Source: an uncultured Clostridia bacterium
Lineage (GTDB): Bacteria > Bacillota > Clostridia > Oscillospirales > Ruminococcaceae
Assembly (NCBI GenBank): GCA_937892655.1
Contig: CALBJC010000121.1
Location: forward strand, 1 to 17,289
DNA: 17,289 nt
Direction: 5' to 3'
Below are positions 1 through 7,503 of the stretch, one piece after another (the stretch's first letter is position 1; the number at the start of each line of letters is the position of its first letter). Both the position numbers and the translations under genes were made by a program. Under the pieces are notes generated by a model. That model did not search any database, had not been told where the DNA came from, and saw nothing but the letters and a program-made list of their open reading frames with translations.

Positions 1-3000
1 CTTGACCTTTCGGTGCTGTACGCGTCATGTCTTGAGGCTGTGGGGCTCAATCCACTTATAATTTTCACCGACGGACACGCCTTCTGCGGCTGCTGGCTTG
101 AAAATCAGACATTCCCTGAAAGCGTTATTTACGATAAATTCCCTATCACAAAGCGTGCTGTCGAGGGCATCAACGAGATTTGTCTTGTTGAATGCACCTG
201 TATGTGCGCTAAAGAGGATGTAGATTTTGATACAGCTTCAAAGAAGGCGTTTGAAAAGCTCAGGGATTGTGAGGATTTTGAGCTTGCTATTGATATTGCC
301 CGCTGCAGAAGCTCAAAAATTCTGCCTCTGCCTTTGAGAATAAATGAAAACGGCGTATTCAAGGCGGCTGATTACGGTAAAACTTCAAAGGATGCTTTAT
401 CAGCACCAAAGGAGATTTCAGCTATTACCGAAAGTGCTCTTGCTGATGAAGAAATCACAAAGCAGGTTATCTGGGAAAGAAAGCTTTTGGATTTAAATCT
501 GAGAAATCCACTTTTAAATTTCAGAGCATCAGGCTGTGCTGTTCAGCTCTTAACACCTGATCTTTCGCTTTTAGAAAACAAGGTGACAGATGGTAAGAGC
601 TTTAAGCTTTTGGCAAGACCTGATGAGGTTACAATCAATAATCCTGACGCTAAGATTTTTGATGTAAAGGATCAACGCGATGTTTTAGACGCTATCGCGC
701 AGAGAGAATTTGAAAACGAGCGTTTGAGAACCTTCTTTACTGAAACTGAGCTTGAGAAAAATCTCAAGAAGCTGCACAGAACAGCAAAGGTTTCTATTGA
801 AGAAAACGGTGCTAACACTCTTTATATGGCAATAGGCTTTTTAAAATGGTATGAATCTGACAAGAGTGAAAAAGCAAGGCTTGCGCCACTCGTTTTGTTA
901 CCTGTTGATATCACAAGAAAGCTTGTTGACAAGACATATACTGTAAAAATGCGTGATGAAGACGCGCAGATAAATATAACCTTACTTGAAATGCTAAGGC
1001 AGGATTTTGGTATCAGCATCAAAGGATTAAATCCTCCACCTATGGACGAAAGCGGAGTAGATTTACCTCTCATTTTCTCAACTATCCGTCAGGCTGTAAT
1101 GTCAAAGGCAAGATGGGAAATTGAAGAATATGCCTTTATCGGTCAGTTTTCATTCTCACGCTTTATTATGTGGAATGACATAAAGAATCGTTCTGAGGAA
1201 CTCAGACAGAACAAGACTGTTGCTTCATTGATTTCAGGTAAGCTCGAATGGGATACTCCTGACCTTTCAATGTCAACAGAGGAGATAGACTCAGAGCTTC
1301 GCCCTTCAGATATGGCGATACCTATGAGCGTTGACTCATCACAGCTTGCCGCTGTATTTCAGGCGGCAAAGGGTGAGAGCTTTGTTTTACACGGCCCTCC
1401 TGGTACAGGCAAATCGCAGACTATCACAAATATGATAGCTAACGCTTTGTATCAGGGTAAAACCGTATTGTTTGTAGCTGAAAAAATGGCAGCGTTAGAG
1501 GTAGTTCAAAAGCGTTTATCAAAGCTTTCTCTCTCCCCTTTCAGCCTTGAAATTCACTCAAACAAGGCGCAGAAGCGTGCCGTTTTAAAGCAGCTTGAAA
1601 ATACTCTCAATACAGCTCACGTTAAAAGCCCTGAGGAGCATACCGCAACAGCGCAAAAGCTTTTTGAAACAAGAAAGGCTCTAAACGATGTAATGCTCTC
1701 TCTGCACAAAGAGCAGAGCCATTCGATGAGCTTGTTTGAGATCATCTCCCGCTATGAGCAGTTAAAGGAGTTTGACGGAAATCTTACTATTGACCGTGAG
1801 CTTACTCATTGCACAGCCGAAGAATTTGACGCAATGTGTGAGGCGGTGCATAACGCGGCAGTTTGTGCGCAAAGCTTTGGCGATATCAGCAATACTTCAC
1901 TTTCATGCTACAAGAATAAGAATTATTCGTTTGAAACAAGAGATAGTTTCAGCACACTTGCTAAAGAATACGAAGATGTTGTAGAGAGCCTTTCAGGCGC
2001 AATAAAACGCTTGAATGAAAAATTCGGATATAGTGCTATAAGATATGAAGACATAAAAATAATTGCTCAGAGCGCAAAGACTGCATACTCTTCAAACGCT
2101 CTTATAACACCTGTTGTTGTAGCGCCTCAGTTTGATACGCTAAAGCCGCAGGTAGATAAGCTGATTGAAGATGTAAATGCGCTTTCTTCACTGAAGGCTA
2201 CTCTTGATAAGGAGTTTGACAGCGCTGTTTACAGCTTTGATGTACAGAAGGCATATCTTGAATACAAGAGTGCTTTACAAAAATGGGCTATCCCTCGTGC
2301 GCTGGGCGTTTCAAAGTCAGTCAAAGGCTTGAAGCTTTATGCAAAATCAGTAGAAATTACAAAAACAAACATAACCGAATACTACGACAAGCTGATAAAT
2401 TATCAGAATTTATCAAATACTGTAAAAAATGCGGATATGAGTATTACTGCACTTTTGGCAGGCGTATGGGCAGGTCAGCAGACAAATGTTTCACTTCTAA
2501 ACAGCGCATACTCTGCAAGCGTTTTGTTAAGAGAAGATCTATCAAAGCTTTCAGGAGATTTAATGCAGAAAAGCGCTATACTTTCAGCTATCTGCTCACT
2601 CTCTGCAAACAAGTCGGGCGATGACGCTGTGGTTTTAGTAACGCTTAGTGGCGCCTTTGATAAGCTTTGCGCTACAGAAGAAAAGCTCAGGGCATTATCT
2701 GTTGATCTTGATATGCTTCACAACGCTGATAATTTTGTAGAAAATGCGACCGCTATCTCACAAGGCTGGCAGAATGAGGTTTCACTCTTAAGAGAATGGA
2801 CTGCATTTTATGTTTCAACCTCAAATCTCAATGCAAATGGGCTTGTTGAGGTTACAAGAAAGCTTCTGTCAGGCGAGCTTTTACCACAGGACGCTTCAGA
2901 TGCGTTTATCTGTGCTTTCTGTAAAACAGCTGCGGGAGATGTTATTTCATCAACCCCTGCATTATCGGCATTTACAGGCGATTCATTTGACGACACTATT

Positions 3001-5115
3001 TCAAAATACAACGATATTATAGCTGAATATGAAAGACTCACAATTCAGGAGCTTGTAGCTAAGCTCTCTGCAAACATTCCTTCAGCATCTGCAGGCTTTG
3101 CAGCTTCATCTGAGGTTGCAATACTTCAGAAGGCTATCAAGAGCGGCGGCAGAATGCTGCCGATAAGAAAGCTGTTTGACAGTATTCCGAACCTTCTGAG
3201 AAAAATCTGCCCTTGTATGCTGATGAGCCCTATTTCAGTTGCACAGTATATTGACCCTACATTTCCGAAATTTGACCTTGTTATCTTCGACGAGGCTTCT
3301 CAGATGCCTACATGCGAGGCTGTAGGCTCAATAGCAAGAGGCGAAAATGTAATTATAGTTGGTGACCCTAAGCAGTTACCGCCTACCTCATTCTTTATGA
3401 CAAATCATTTTGATGAGGAAAACAGCGATAAGGAAGACCTAGAGAGCGTTCTTGATGACTGCTTGGCGCTTATGATGCCATCACGTCATCTGTTATGGCA
3501 CTACCGTTCAAGACACGAAAGCCTTATCGCATATTCAAACTCTGCATTCTATGAAAATAAGCTTTTAACATTCCCATCACCTGATGACCTTATTTCAAAT
3601 GTATCAATGGTAATGTGTGAGGGCTACTATGACAGAAGCTCAACAAAGCAGAATAAGAATGAAGCTCAGGCTGTAGTAAATGAAATTATAAGACGTCTGC
3701 GCGATGAAGAACTGAGAAAGCAAAGTATTGGCGTTGTAACCTTCTCTATTGTTCAGCAGCATCTTATTGATGATATGCTGACAGACGCACTTGCCGCTGA
3801 CCCTGAGCTTGAAGCGCTCGCTGATTCAATGTATGAACCTATATTTATCAAAAACCTTGAAAATGTTCAGGGTGATGAGCGAGATGTTATTTTATTCTCA
3901 GTAGGCTATGGTCCTGATAAGAATGGTAAGGTTTCAATGAACTTTGGCCCTATCAACAAGGATGGCGGCTGGAGAAGATTAAACGTTGCTATAACCCGTT
4001 CAAGAAAACAGATGATCGTTTTCTCAACAATCAGACCTGAACAGATCGACCTTTCACGAACAGCATCTGAAGGCGTTGCAGGGCTTAAGGGCTTTTTGGA
4101 ATTTGCCGCACGAGGAAAGAGTGCGCTTAACTTACCAGCGCCTAAGGCCGTTTCGCAGAATGATAAGTTTATTGAGCTTATTGCAAAGGAAATTGAAACA
4201 CTCGGATACAAGACAAAATGCAATATAGGTACATCTGAATACAGAATTGATATCGGTATTGTTAATCCTGATAATGAGGGCACATATATCTTAGGTATTA
4301 TGTGTGACTCTAAGGATCACGTTTTAGCTTCAACTGCGCGAGACAGACATATTCTTCAGCCTAGTGTTTTAAGAGGTCTTGGCTGGAATATCCTTCACAT
4401 CTATTCACTTGACTGGCTTGATGACAAGCAGAAGGTTTTAGCTAAGATTTCTAAAGCTATTACAGATGCTATAGAAAATAAAAATCAGATTGTAGAAGAA
4501 AAAAAGGCTGAACCGATTGTTTTTGAAACCATAAAGGAAAGCAAGGTTGAGTATAAATTTACCGAGTATAAGGAGTATGAGCCTAAGAATTTGGGTACTT
4601 CTGAGGATTTTCATAAGGATGGTGCACAGAAGAAAATAGTTTCAATCTTAGAAAAGACTATTGAAAAAGAAGCACCAATTTCTCAGAAGCTTTTATTCAA
4701 GAGAGTATTATCAGCTTACGGTATGACAAGAGGCGGCAGTAAGGTAAACGAAGCAATAACCTCAGCGCTTGGCAGTCTGCCTGTTATGGTGACAAGCTCA
4801 ACATACAACACTTTCTATTGGAAGCAGGGTCAGATGCCTGGTGAATATACAGATTTCAGAGTTCCTTCAGAAGATGGCGAAAAGCGTTCATTTGAAGATA
4901 TTGCTCCTCAGGAAATTTCAAACTGCATAGAGTTTTTACTCAAAGCTCAGTATGGTATGACAAGACAGGATCTTATAAGAGAGGTTGCAAAAATCTTCGG
5001 TTATTCAAGAACAAGCGCCAATATTGACTCAATTGTTGAAGATGGTATAACAAGTGCATTGTTCAAAGGTTTTGCAAAGGAAGAAAACGGCAAAATCGTA
5101 TATGTAGCAAAATAA
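1..5115 (+). CDS. DUF4011 / Upf1-like SF1 helicase with Vsr-like nuclease domain and DUF3320 (5'-truncated)
   Basis: Large multidomain nucleic-acid helicase; the reading frame is open from base 1, so the true start lies upstream, and 1704 codons are visible. Numbering from codon 1: a transglutaminase-like remnant (about 1-45), a DUF4011 region (about 155-400, beginning WERKLLDLNLRNPLLNF), Walker A GPPGTGKS (465-472), a long helical insertion, Walker B DEASQ (1097-1101), motif III GDPKQLPP (1121-1128), motif V NVQGDERD (1288-1295) and motif VI LNVAITRSR (1327-1335). A Vsr/MTES_1575-type endonuclease-fold domain follows (about 1384-1460, with RID at 1415-1417 and RDRHILQ just after the core), then a DUF3320-like C-terminus. 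The motif order is typical of Upf1-like SF1 helicases. ATP-dependent unwinding is well supported. A role in phage defence or nucleic-acid surveillance is inference: as I recall, a candidate antiphage protein (Hhe) has a similar architecture. The nuclease core has an unusual Met1434. The gene ends at a strong hairpin. Confidence 0.9.
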   Translation, partial: LDLSVLYASCLEAVGLNPLIIFTDGHAFCGCWLENQTFPESVIYDKFPITKRAVEGINEICLVECTCMCAKEDVDFDTASKKAFEKLRDCEDFELAIDIARCRSSKILPLPLRINENGVFKAADYGKTSKDALSAPKEISAITESALADEEITKQVIWERKLLDLNLRNPLLNFRASGCAVQLLTPDLSLLENKVTDGKSFKLLARPDEVTINNPDAKIFDVKDQRDVLDAIAQREFENERLRTFFTETELEKNLKKLHRTAKVSIEENGANTLYMAIGFLKWYESDKSEKARLAPLVLLPVDITRKLVDKTYTVKMRDEDAQINITLLEMLRQDFGISIKGLNPPPMDESGVDLPLIFSTIRQAVMSKARWEIEEYAFIGQFSFSRFIMWNDIKNRSEELRQNKTVASLISGKLEWDTPDLSMSTEEIDSELRPSDMAIPMSVDSSQLAAVFQAAKGESFVLHGPPGTGKSQTITNMIANALYQGKTVLFVAEKMAALEVVQKRLSKLSLSPFSLEIHSNKAQKRAVLKQLENTLNTAHVKSPEEHTATAQKLFETRKALNDVMLSLHKEQSHSMSLFEIISRYEQLKEFDGNLTIDRELTHCTAEEFDAMCEAVHNAAVCAQSFGDISNTSLSCYKNKNYSFETRDSFSTLAKEYEDVVESLSGAIKRLNEKFGYSAIRYEDIKIIAQSAKTAYSSNALITPVVVAPQFDTLKPQVDKLIEDVNALSSLKATLDKEFDSAVYSFDVQKAYLEYKSALQKWAIPRALGVSKSVKGLKLYAKSVEITKTNITEYYDKLINYQNLSNTVKNADMSITALLAGVWAGQQTNVSLLNSAYSASVLLREDLSKLSGDLMQKSAILSAICSLSANKSGDDAVVLVTLSGAFDKLCATEEKLRALSVDLDMLHNADNFVENATAISQGWQNEVSLLREWTAFYVSTSNLNANGLVEVTRKLLSGELLPQDASDAFICAFCKTAAGDVISSTPALSAFTGDSFDDTISKYNDIIAEYERLTIQELVAKLSANIPSASAGFAASSEVAILQKAIKSGGRMLPIRKLFDSIPNLLRKICPCMLMSPISVAQYIDPTFPKFDLVIFDEASQMPTCEAVGSIARGENVIIVGDPKQLPPTSFFMTNHFDEENSDKEDLESVLDDCLALMMPSRHLLWHYRSRHESLIAYSNSAFYENKLLTFPSPDDLISNVSMVMCEGYYDRSSTKQNKNEAQAVVNEIIRRLRDEELRKQSIGVVTFSIVQQHLIDDMLTDALAADPELEALADSMYEPIFIKNLENVQGDERDVILFSVGYGPDKNGKVSMNFGPINKDGGWRRLNVAITRSRKQMIVFSTIRPEQIDLSRTASEGVAGLKGFLEFAARGKSALNLPAPKAVSQNDKFIELIAKEIETLGYKTKCNIGTSEYRIDIGIVNPDNEGTYILGIMCDSKDHVLASTARDRHILQPSVLRGLGWNILHIYSLDWLDDKQKVLAKISKAITDAIENKNQIVEEKKAEPIVFETIKESKVEYKFTEYKEYEPKNLGTSEDFHKDGAQKKIVSILEKTIEKEAPISQKLLFKRVLSAYGMTRGGSKVNEAITSALGSLPVMVTSSTYNTFYWKQGQMPGEYTDFRVPSEDGEKRSFEDIAPQEISNCIEFLLKAQYGMTRQDLIREVAKIFGYSRTSANIDSIVEDGITSALFKGFAKEENGKIVYVAK

Positions 5116-5118
5116 TAA

Positions 5119-5152
5119 AAAAGAGCTTTGCAGATTTTGGCAAAGCTCTTTT
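5119..5152. terminator. Bidirectional intrinsic terminator after the helicase gene
   Basis: A 13-bp perfect stem pairs AAAAGAGCTTTGC (5119-5131) with GCAAAGCTCTTTT (5140-5152) around an 8-nt loop, and is followed on the + strand by a T-rich run. On the minus strand the transcript also ends in a U-rich run, because A-rich sequence flanks the left arm. The hairpin overlaps the stop codon of the small minus-strand gene, so it probably ends both convergent transcripts. Confidence 0.88.
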
Positions 5153-5375
5153 ATTCTTTTTTGATAGCTTTGTAGCAGCTTAGATTTATATAGCCTTCTA
5201 AGAAAAGTTTTTTCACATAGTAACGAAATATTGACGGAGTTATCCCTGAAAATATCAAATCAGCTGAATCATCCTGTGTCTTTAAGTACATTTGTCTTTT
5301 TTCTTTATCAAAAGTCAGGGAGATAATTTTACACACAGCAAGATTATCATTTTCATCAGTATACATAGCTCTCAT
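5151..5375 (-). CDS. Small protein of unknown function (74 aa)
   Basis: I do not recognise this protein. It would be a soluble, charged polypeptide of 74 residues beginning MRAMYTDENDN, with an apparently beta-rich first half, then a helix-like stretch containing FRYYVKKLFLEGYINL and a lysine-rich end. It has no signal peptide or membrane segment. I chose the ATG at 5375 because a good ribosome binding site (GAGGTGAG) lies about 6 nt upstream; the in-frame GTG at 5384 falls inside that site and is less likely. The gene is divergent from ybaK and shares the bidirectional terminator with the helicase gene, its stop codon overlapping the stem. A TTGACA sequence (complement of 5433-5438) lies upstream, but the nearest TATAAA is only 14 nt away, so a promoter there is uncertain. 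The clear start site and terminator favour a real gene. Confidence 0.6.
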   Translation of the reverse strand: MRAMYTDENDNLAVCKIISLTFDKEKRQMYLKTQDDSADLIFSGITPSIFRYYVKKLFLEGYINLSCYKAIKKE

Positions 5376-5442
5376 ATTTCTCACCTCATTTTAAGCATTT
5401 GCAGATTTCGTTTTTATATGCTCAAAAAATGCTGTCAAATAA

Positions 5443-5471
5443 TTGATTTTAATTTCATTTTGAGTTATAAT
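5443..5471 (+). promoter_or_regulatory. Sigma-A-type promoter of ybaK
   Basis: TTGATT (5443-5448) and TATAAT (5466-5471) are separated by exactly 17 nt, close to the vegetative consensus. The predicted start of transcription, near 5478, falls at the ribosome binding site, giving a leader of only about 12 nt. The match is seen in the sequence; promoter activity is inference. Confidence 0.6.
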
Positions 5472-5489
5472 TTTTCTGGAGGGATAAAA

Positions 5490-5969
5490 ATGGCTGAAAT
5501 GATAAAGACAAATGCCATGCGCATATTAGAGAGCGCTGGCATTTCATATACACCACATACCTATCAATCAGATGATGGACTTATTGACGGAGTTTCTGTT
5601 GCAAACAAGCTAGGAATTGAGGTTGAGCAGGTTTTCAAAACGCTTGTTACTGTTGCAAAATCGGGTAGCTATTATGTATTTGATATTCCCGTAAACGCAG
5701 AGCTTAATCTCAAAAAGGCCGCAGCTGCTGTTGGCGAAAAATCAGTAGAGATGATAGCTGTTAAGGATATAAACAAGGTTACAGGCTACATAAGAGGCGG
5801 TTGCAGTCCGATAGGCATGAAAAAAGAGTATAAAACAGTTATTGATGAAACTGCTATACTCTTTGATACGATATGCATAAGTGCCGGTAAAATCGGTTAT
5901 CAGGTTGAGCTTAACCCTGAAGATTTAGCAAGACTTGTAAACGCTGAGTTTGTTGATATAACAATGTAA
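5490..5969 (+). CDS. ybaK: YbaK-type Cys-tRNA(Pro) deacylase
   Basis: A 159-residue protein of the YbaK/EbsC family, cytoplasmic trans-editing enzymes that hydrolyse Cys-tRNA(Pro) made in error by prolyl-tRNA synthetase. The length is typical of the family. Family hallmarks are visible: VFKTLV, with the conserved lysine at residue 50, and GGCSPIG at 103-109 followed by MKK, the signature separating the YbaK branch from ProX-like proteins. The start is the ATG at 5490 because GGAGGG (5478-5483) sits correctly upstream. The open frame extends further 5', but that stretch has no ribosome binding site, crosses the predicted promoter and encodes low-complexity residues. The gene is probably the first of a two-gene unit with the small membrane protein 25 nt downstream. 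It looks like housekeeping and has no evident link to the pilus genes. Confidence 0.9.
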   Translation: MAEMIKTNAMRILESAGISYTPHTYQSDDGLIDGVSVANKLGIEVEQVFKTLVTVAKSGSYYVFDIPVNAELNLKKAAAAVGEKSVEMIAVKDINKVTGYIRGGCSPIGMKKEYKTVIDETAILFDTICISAGKIGYQVELNPEDLARLVNAEFVDITM

Positions 5970-5994
5970 AAAACGCAGATAAGGAGGATTACTA

Positions 5995-6303
5995 ATGAAT
6001 AAAATACATAAACTGGATTTGATTTTTCTGATTGGCATTGGACTTATAGCAATAGTAAGTGCGCTCATCGATGTTTTTTATACCGTTGTTTTCCCTGTGT
6101 ATTCTTGTGCAAGTGTATATTGTGTGTCTTATCCACTGTTGATAATACTACTCATTTATTCTTCGCTTAAATATAAAGATGAAGACGCACAAGATAAGCC
6201 ACAGTATGTAAATGGGTTTATGTTTTTACTTCTACCGTTTTTACATATTGCGTTTATAATTGTCGGATTTATTATAGGTATTGGGTTGAAAAAATTATTT
6301 TAG
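5995..6303 (+). CDS. Small integral membrane protein, unknown function (102 aa)
   Basis: I do not recognise a family. The protein has 102 residues and is strongly hydrophobic, with three likely membrane segments at about residues 8-28, 43-58 and 74-98. A charged loop (KYKDEDAQDKPQ, about 59-70) separates the second and third segments. Two cysteines (38 and 43) lie just before the second segment. The start is well supported by AAGGAGG (5981-5987), 7 nt before the ATG. It begins 25 nt after ybaK with no promoter between them, so the two are probably cotranscribed, and transcription would end at the hairpin at 6372-6400. Nothing in the sequence gives a function; a membrane-anchored accessory protein is the most that can be said. 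Confidence 0.72.
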   Translation: MNKIHKLDLIFLIGIGLIAIVSALIDVFYTVVFPVYSCASVYCVSYPLLIILLIYSSLKYKDEDAQDKPQYVNGFMFLLLPFLHIAFIIVGFIIGIGLKKLF

Positions 6304-6371
6304 CTATACTTTTACATAGAACAGAAATGCTAAGGCTCAAAAACAGTTTTTGCAGAATATCAAAAAAGAAA

Positions 6372-6400
6372 ACCTCTCACTTTTTCTCAAAGTGAGAGGT
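6372..6400. terminator. Bidirectional terminator between the small membrane protein gene and pilT
   Basis: A 12-bp perfect stem pairs ACCTCTCACTTT (6372-6383) with AAAGTGAGAGGT (6389-6400) around a 5-nt loop. It is followed by ATTTTATTTTT on the + strand and preceded by an A-rich run that becomes a U-tract on the minus strand. It lies just after the stops of both convergent units (6303 on +, 6413 on -) and would end both. Confidence 0.9.
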
Positions 6401-6412
6401 ATTTTATTTTTG

Positions 6413-7477
6413 TTATCTGATTTCCATAAATCTCTTGAGGTCTGTTGGGTCAAGACACTTTTCCACAGCAGTTTCCATAGAGATAACTCTTTCCTTTACA
6501 AGACGAGCCAGATCCTGGTCAAACGCCTGCATGCCGAAGTTCTTACCTGTCTGGATAGCTGACTGGATAAGGTGAACCTTATCGTCACGGATCATTGCTG
6601 AGATAGCATCAGTACAGTTTAAGATTTCACAAGCAACTGTTCTGCCCTGACCGTTTACCATAGGACAAAGAGTCTGAGTACAGATACCAACAAGTACAGA
6701 TGCAAGCTGTGAACGAATCTGCTTCTGCTGGTGGCCCGGGAATACGTCGATGATACGGTCGATTGTTGAAGCCGCATCAGTTGTATGAAGTGTTGATAAG
6801 ACCAAGTGACCAGTTTCAGCGGCTGTTACAGCAGCGGAAATTGTCTCAAGGTCACGCATTTCACCTACGAGGATTACGTCAGGGTCCTCACGAAGAGCAG
6901 CACGGAGCGCAAGTGAGAAGTCAGGAACATCACGACCTACTTCTCTCTGGTTTACCATACACTTTTTATGGTGGTGAACATATTCGATAGGGTCTTCAAC
7001 TGTGATAATATGTGAAGAACGGTTAAGGTTGATATGGTTGATCATAGCAGCCAGAGTTGTTGACTTACCTGAACCAGTAGGACCAGTTACAAGGATAAGG
7101 CCACGAGGACGCATAGCAAAATCAGCTAAAACTGATGGAAGCTTGAGCTCCTGCAATGTAGGGATATCATTTCTCAAAAGACGGATAGCAATAGCTGTTG
7201 CACCCATCTGACGATAGATGTTTACACGGTGTCTGAAACCTCTTTCAGTAACGTATGTAAAGTCAGTATCCTCAAATCTTCTTACCTGAGCCATAAGACG
7301 CTCATCACACATACTCTCACAGATAGCGATAATCTGTGGGTCTGTCATTTCAGGATATGTAGCAAGCTTTCTGAGCTGACCTGACTGTCTAACGATTGGC
7401 GGAACGCCTACTGTAAAATGCAAGTCAGAACAACCAAGTGCTCTGGTTTCATCAAGAATTTTATCAATCAAAATCAT
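6413..7477 (-). CDS. pilT: PilT, type IV pilus retraction ATPase
   Basis: A 354-residue protein, the usual PilT length. It is a hexameric cytoplasmic ATPase that drives pilus depolymerisation and retraction through PilC. Visible motifs: Walker A GPTGSGKST (132-140), Asp box TVEDPIEYVHH (159-169), Walker B region VILVGEMRDLET (201-212) and His box ETGHLVLSTLHTTD (221-234). The C-terminal domain ends with QSAIQTGKNFGMQAFDQDL, as in PilT proteins. The protein lacks the zinc-binding CxxC pairs of PilB, which supports PilT over PilB. The motif corresponding to AIRNLIRE, needed for retraction in characterised PilTs, reads AISAMIRD (291-298). The ribosome binding site is AAGGAGAT (complement of 7485-7492). 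The gene starts 26 nt after pilB with no visible promoter, so pilB-pilT is probably one transcript ending at 6372-6400. Confidence 0.95.
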   Translation of the reverse strand: MILIDKILDETRALGCSDLHFTVGVPPIVRQSGQLRKLATYPEMTDPQIIAICESMCDERLMAQVRRFEDTDFTYVTERGFRHRVNIYRQMGATAIAIRLLRNDIPTLQELKLPSVLADFAMRPRGLILVTGPTGSGKSTTLAAMINHINLNRSSHIITVEDPIEYVHHHKKCMVNQREVGRDVPDFSLALRAALREDPDVILVGEMRDLETISAAVTAAETGHLVLSTLHTTDAASTIDRIIDVFPGHQQKQIRSQLASVLVGICTQTLCPMVNGQGRTVACEILNCTDAISAMIRDDKVHLIQSAIQTGKNFGMQAFDQDLARLVKERVISMETAVEKCLDPTDLKRFMEIR

Positions 7478-7503
7478 ATATTAAATCTCCTTAGTCCGTT
7501 ATT

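Noticed and set aside
2283..2624. 113-codon open frame in another frame of the helicase gene
   Set aside because: Lys/Arg/Cys-rich translation, no ribosome binding site, fully inside the helicase frame that continues on both sides.
3906..4283. 125-codon open frame antisense to the helicase gene
   Set aside because: It lies wholly within conserved helicase and nuclease coding sequence and has no recognisable protein features; a chance frame opposite a real gene.
5376..5384. GTG start for the 74-aa minus-strand gene
   Set aside because: The GTG lies within the GAGGTGAG ribosome binding site that serves the ATG at 5375.
5292..5489. 5' extension of the ybaK frame upstream of the ATG at 5490
   Set aside because: It overlaps the divergent small gene and the predicted promoter, has no ribosome binding site and encodes low-complexity residues; the ATG at 5490 has GGAGGG correctly placed.
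7478..7503. Promoter or terminator between pilB and pilT
   Set aside because: The 26-nt gap holds only the pilT ribosome binding site; no hairpin or promoter boxes are visible.
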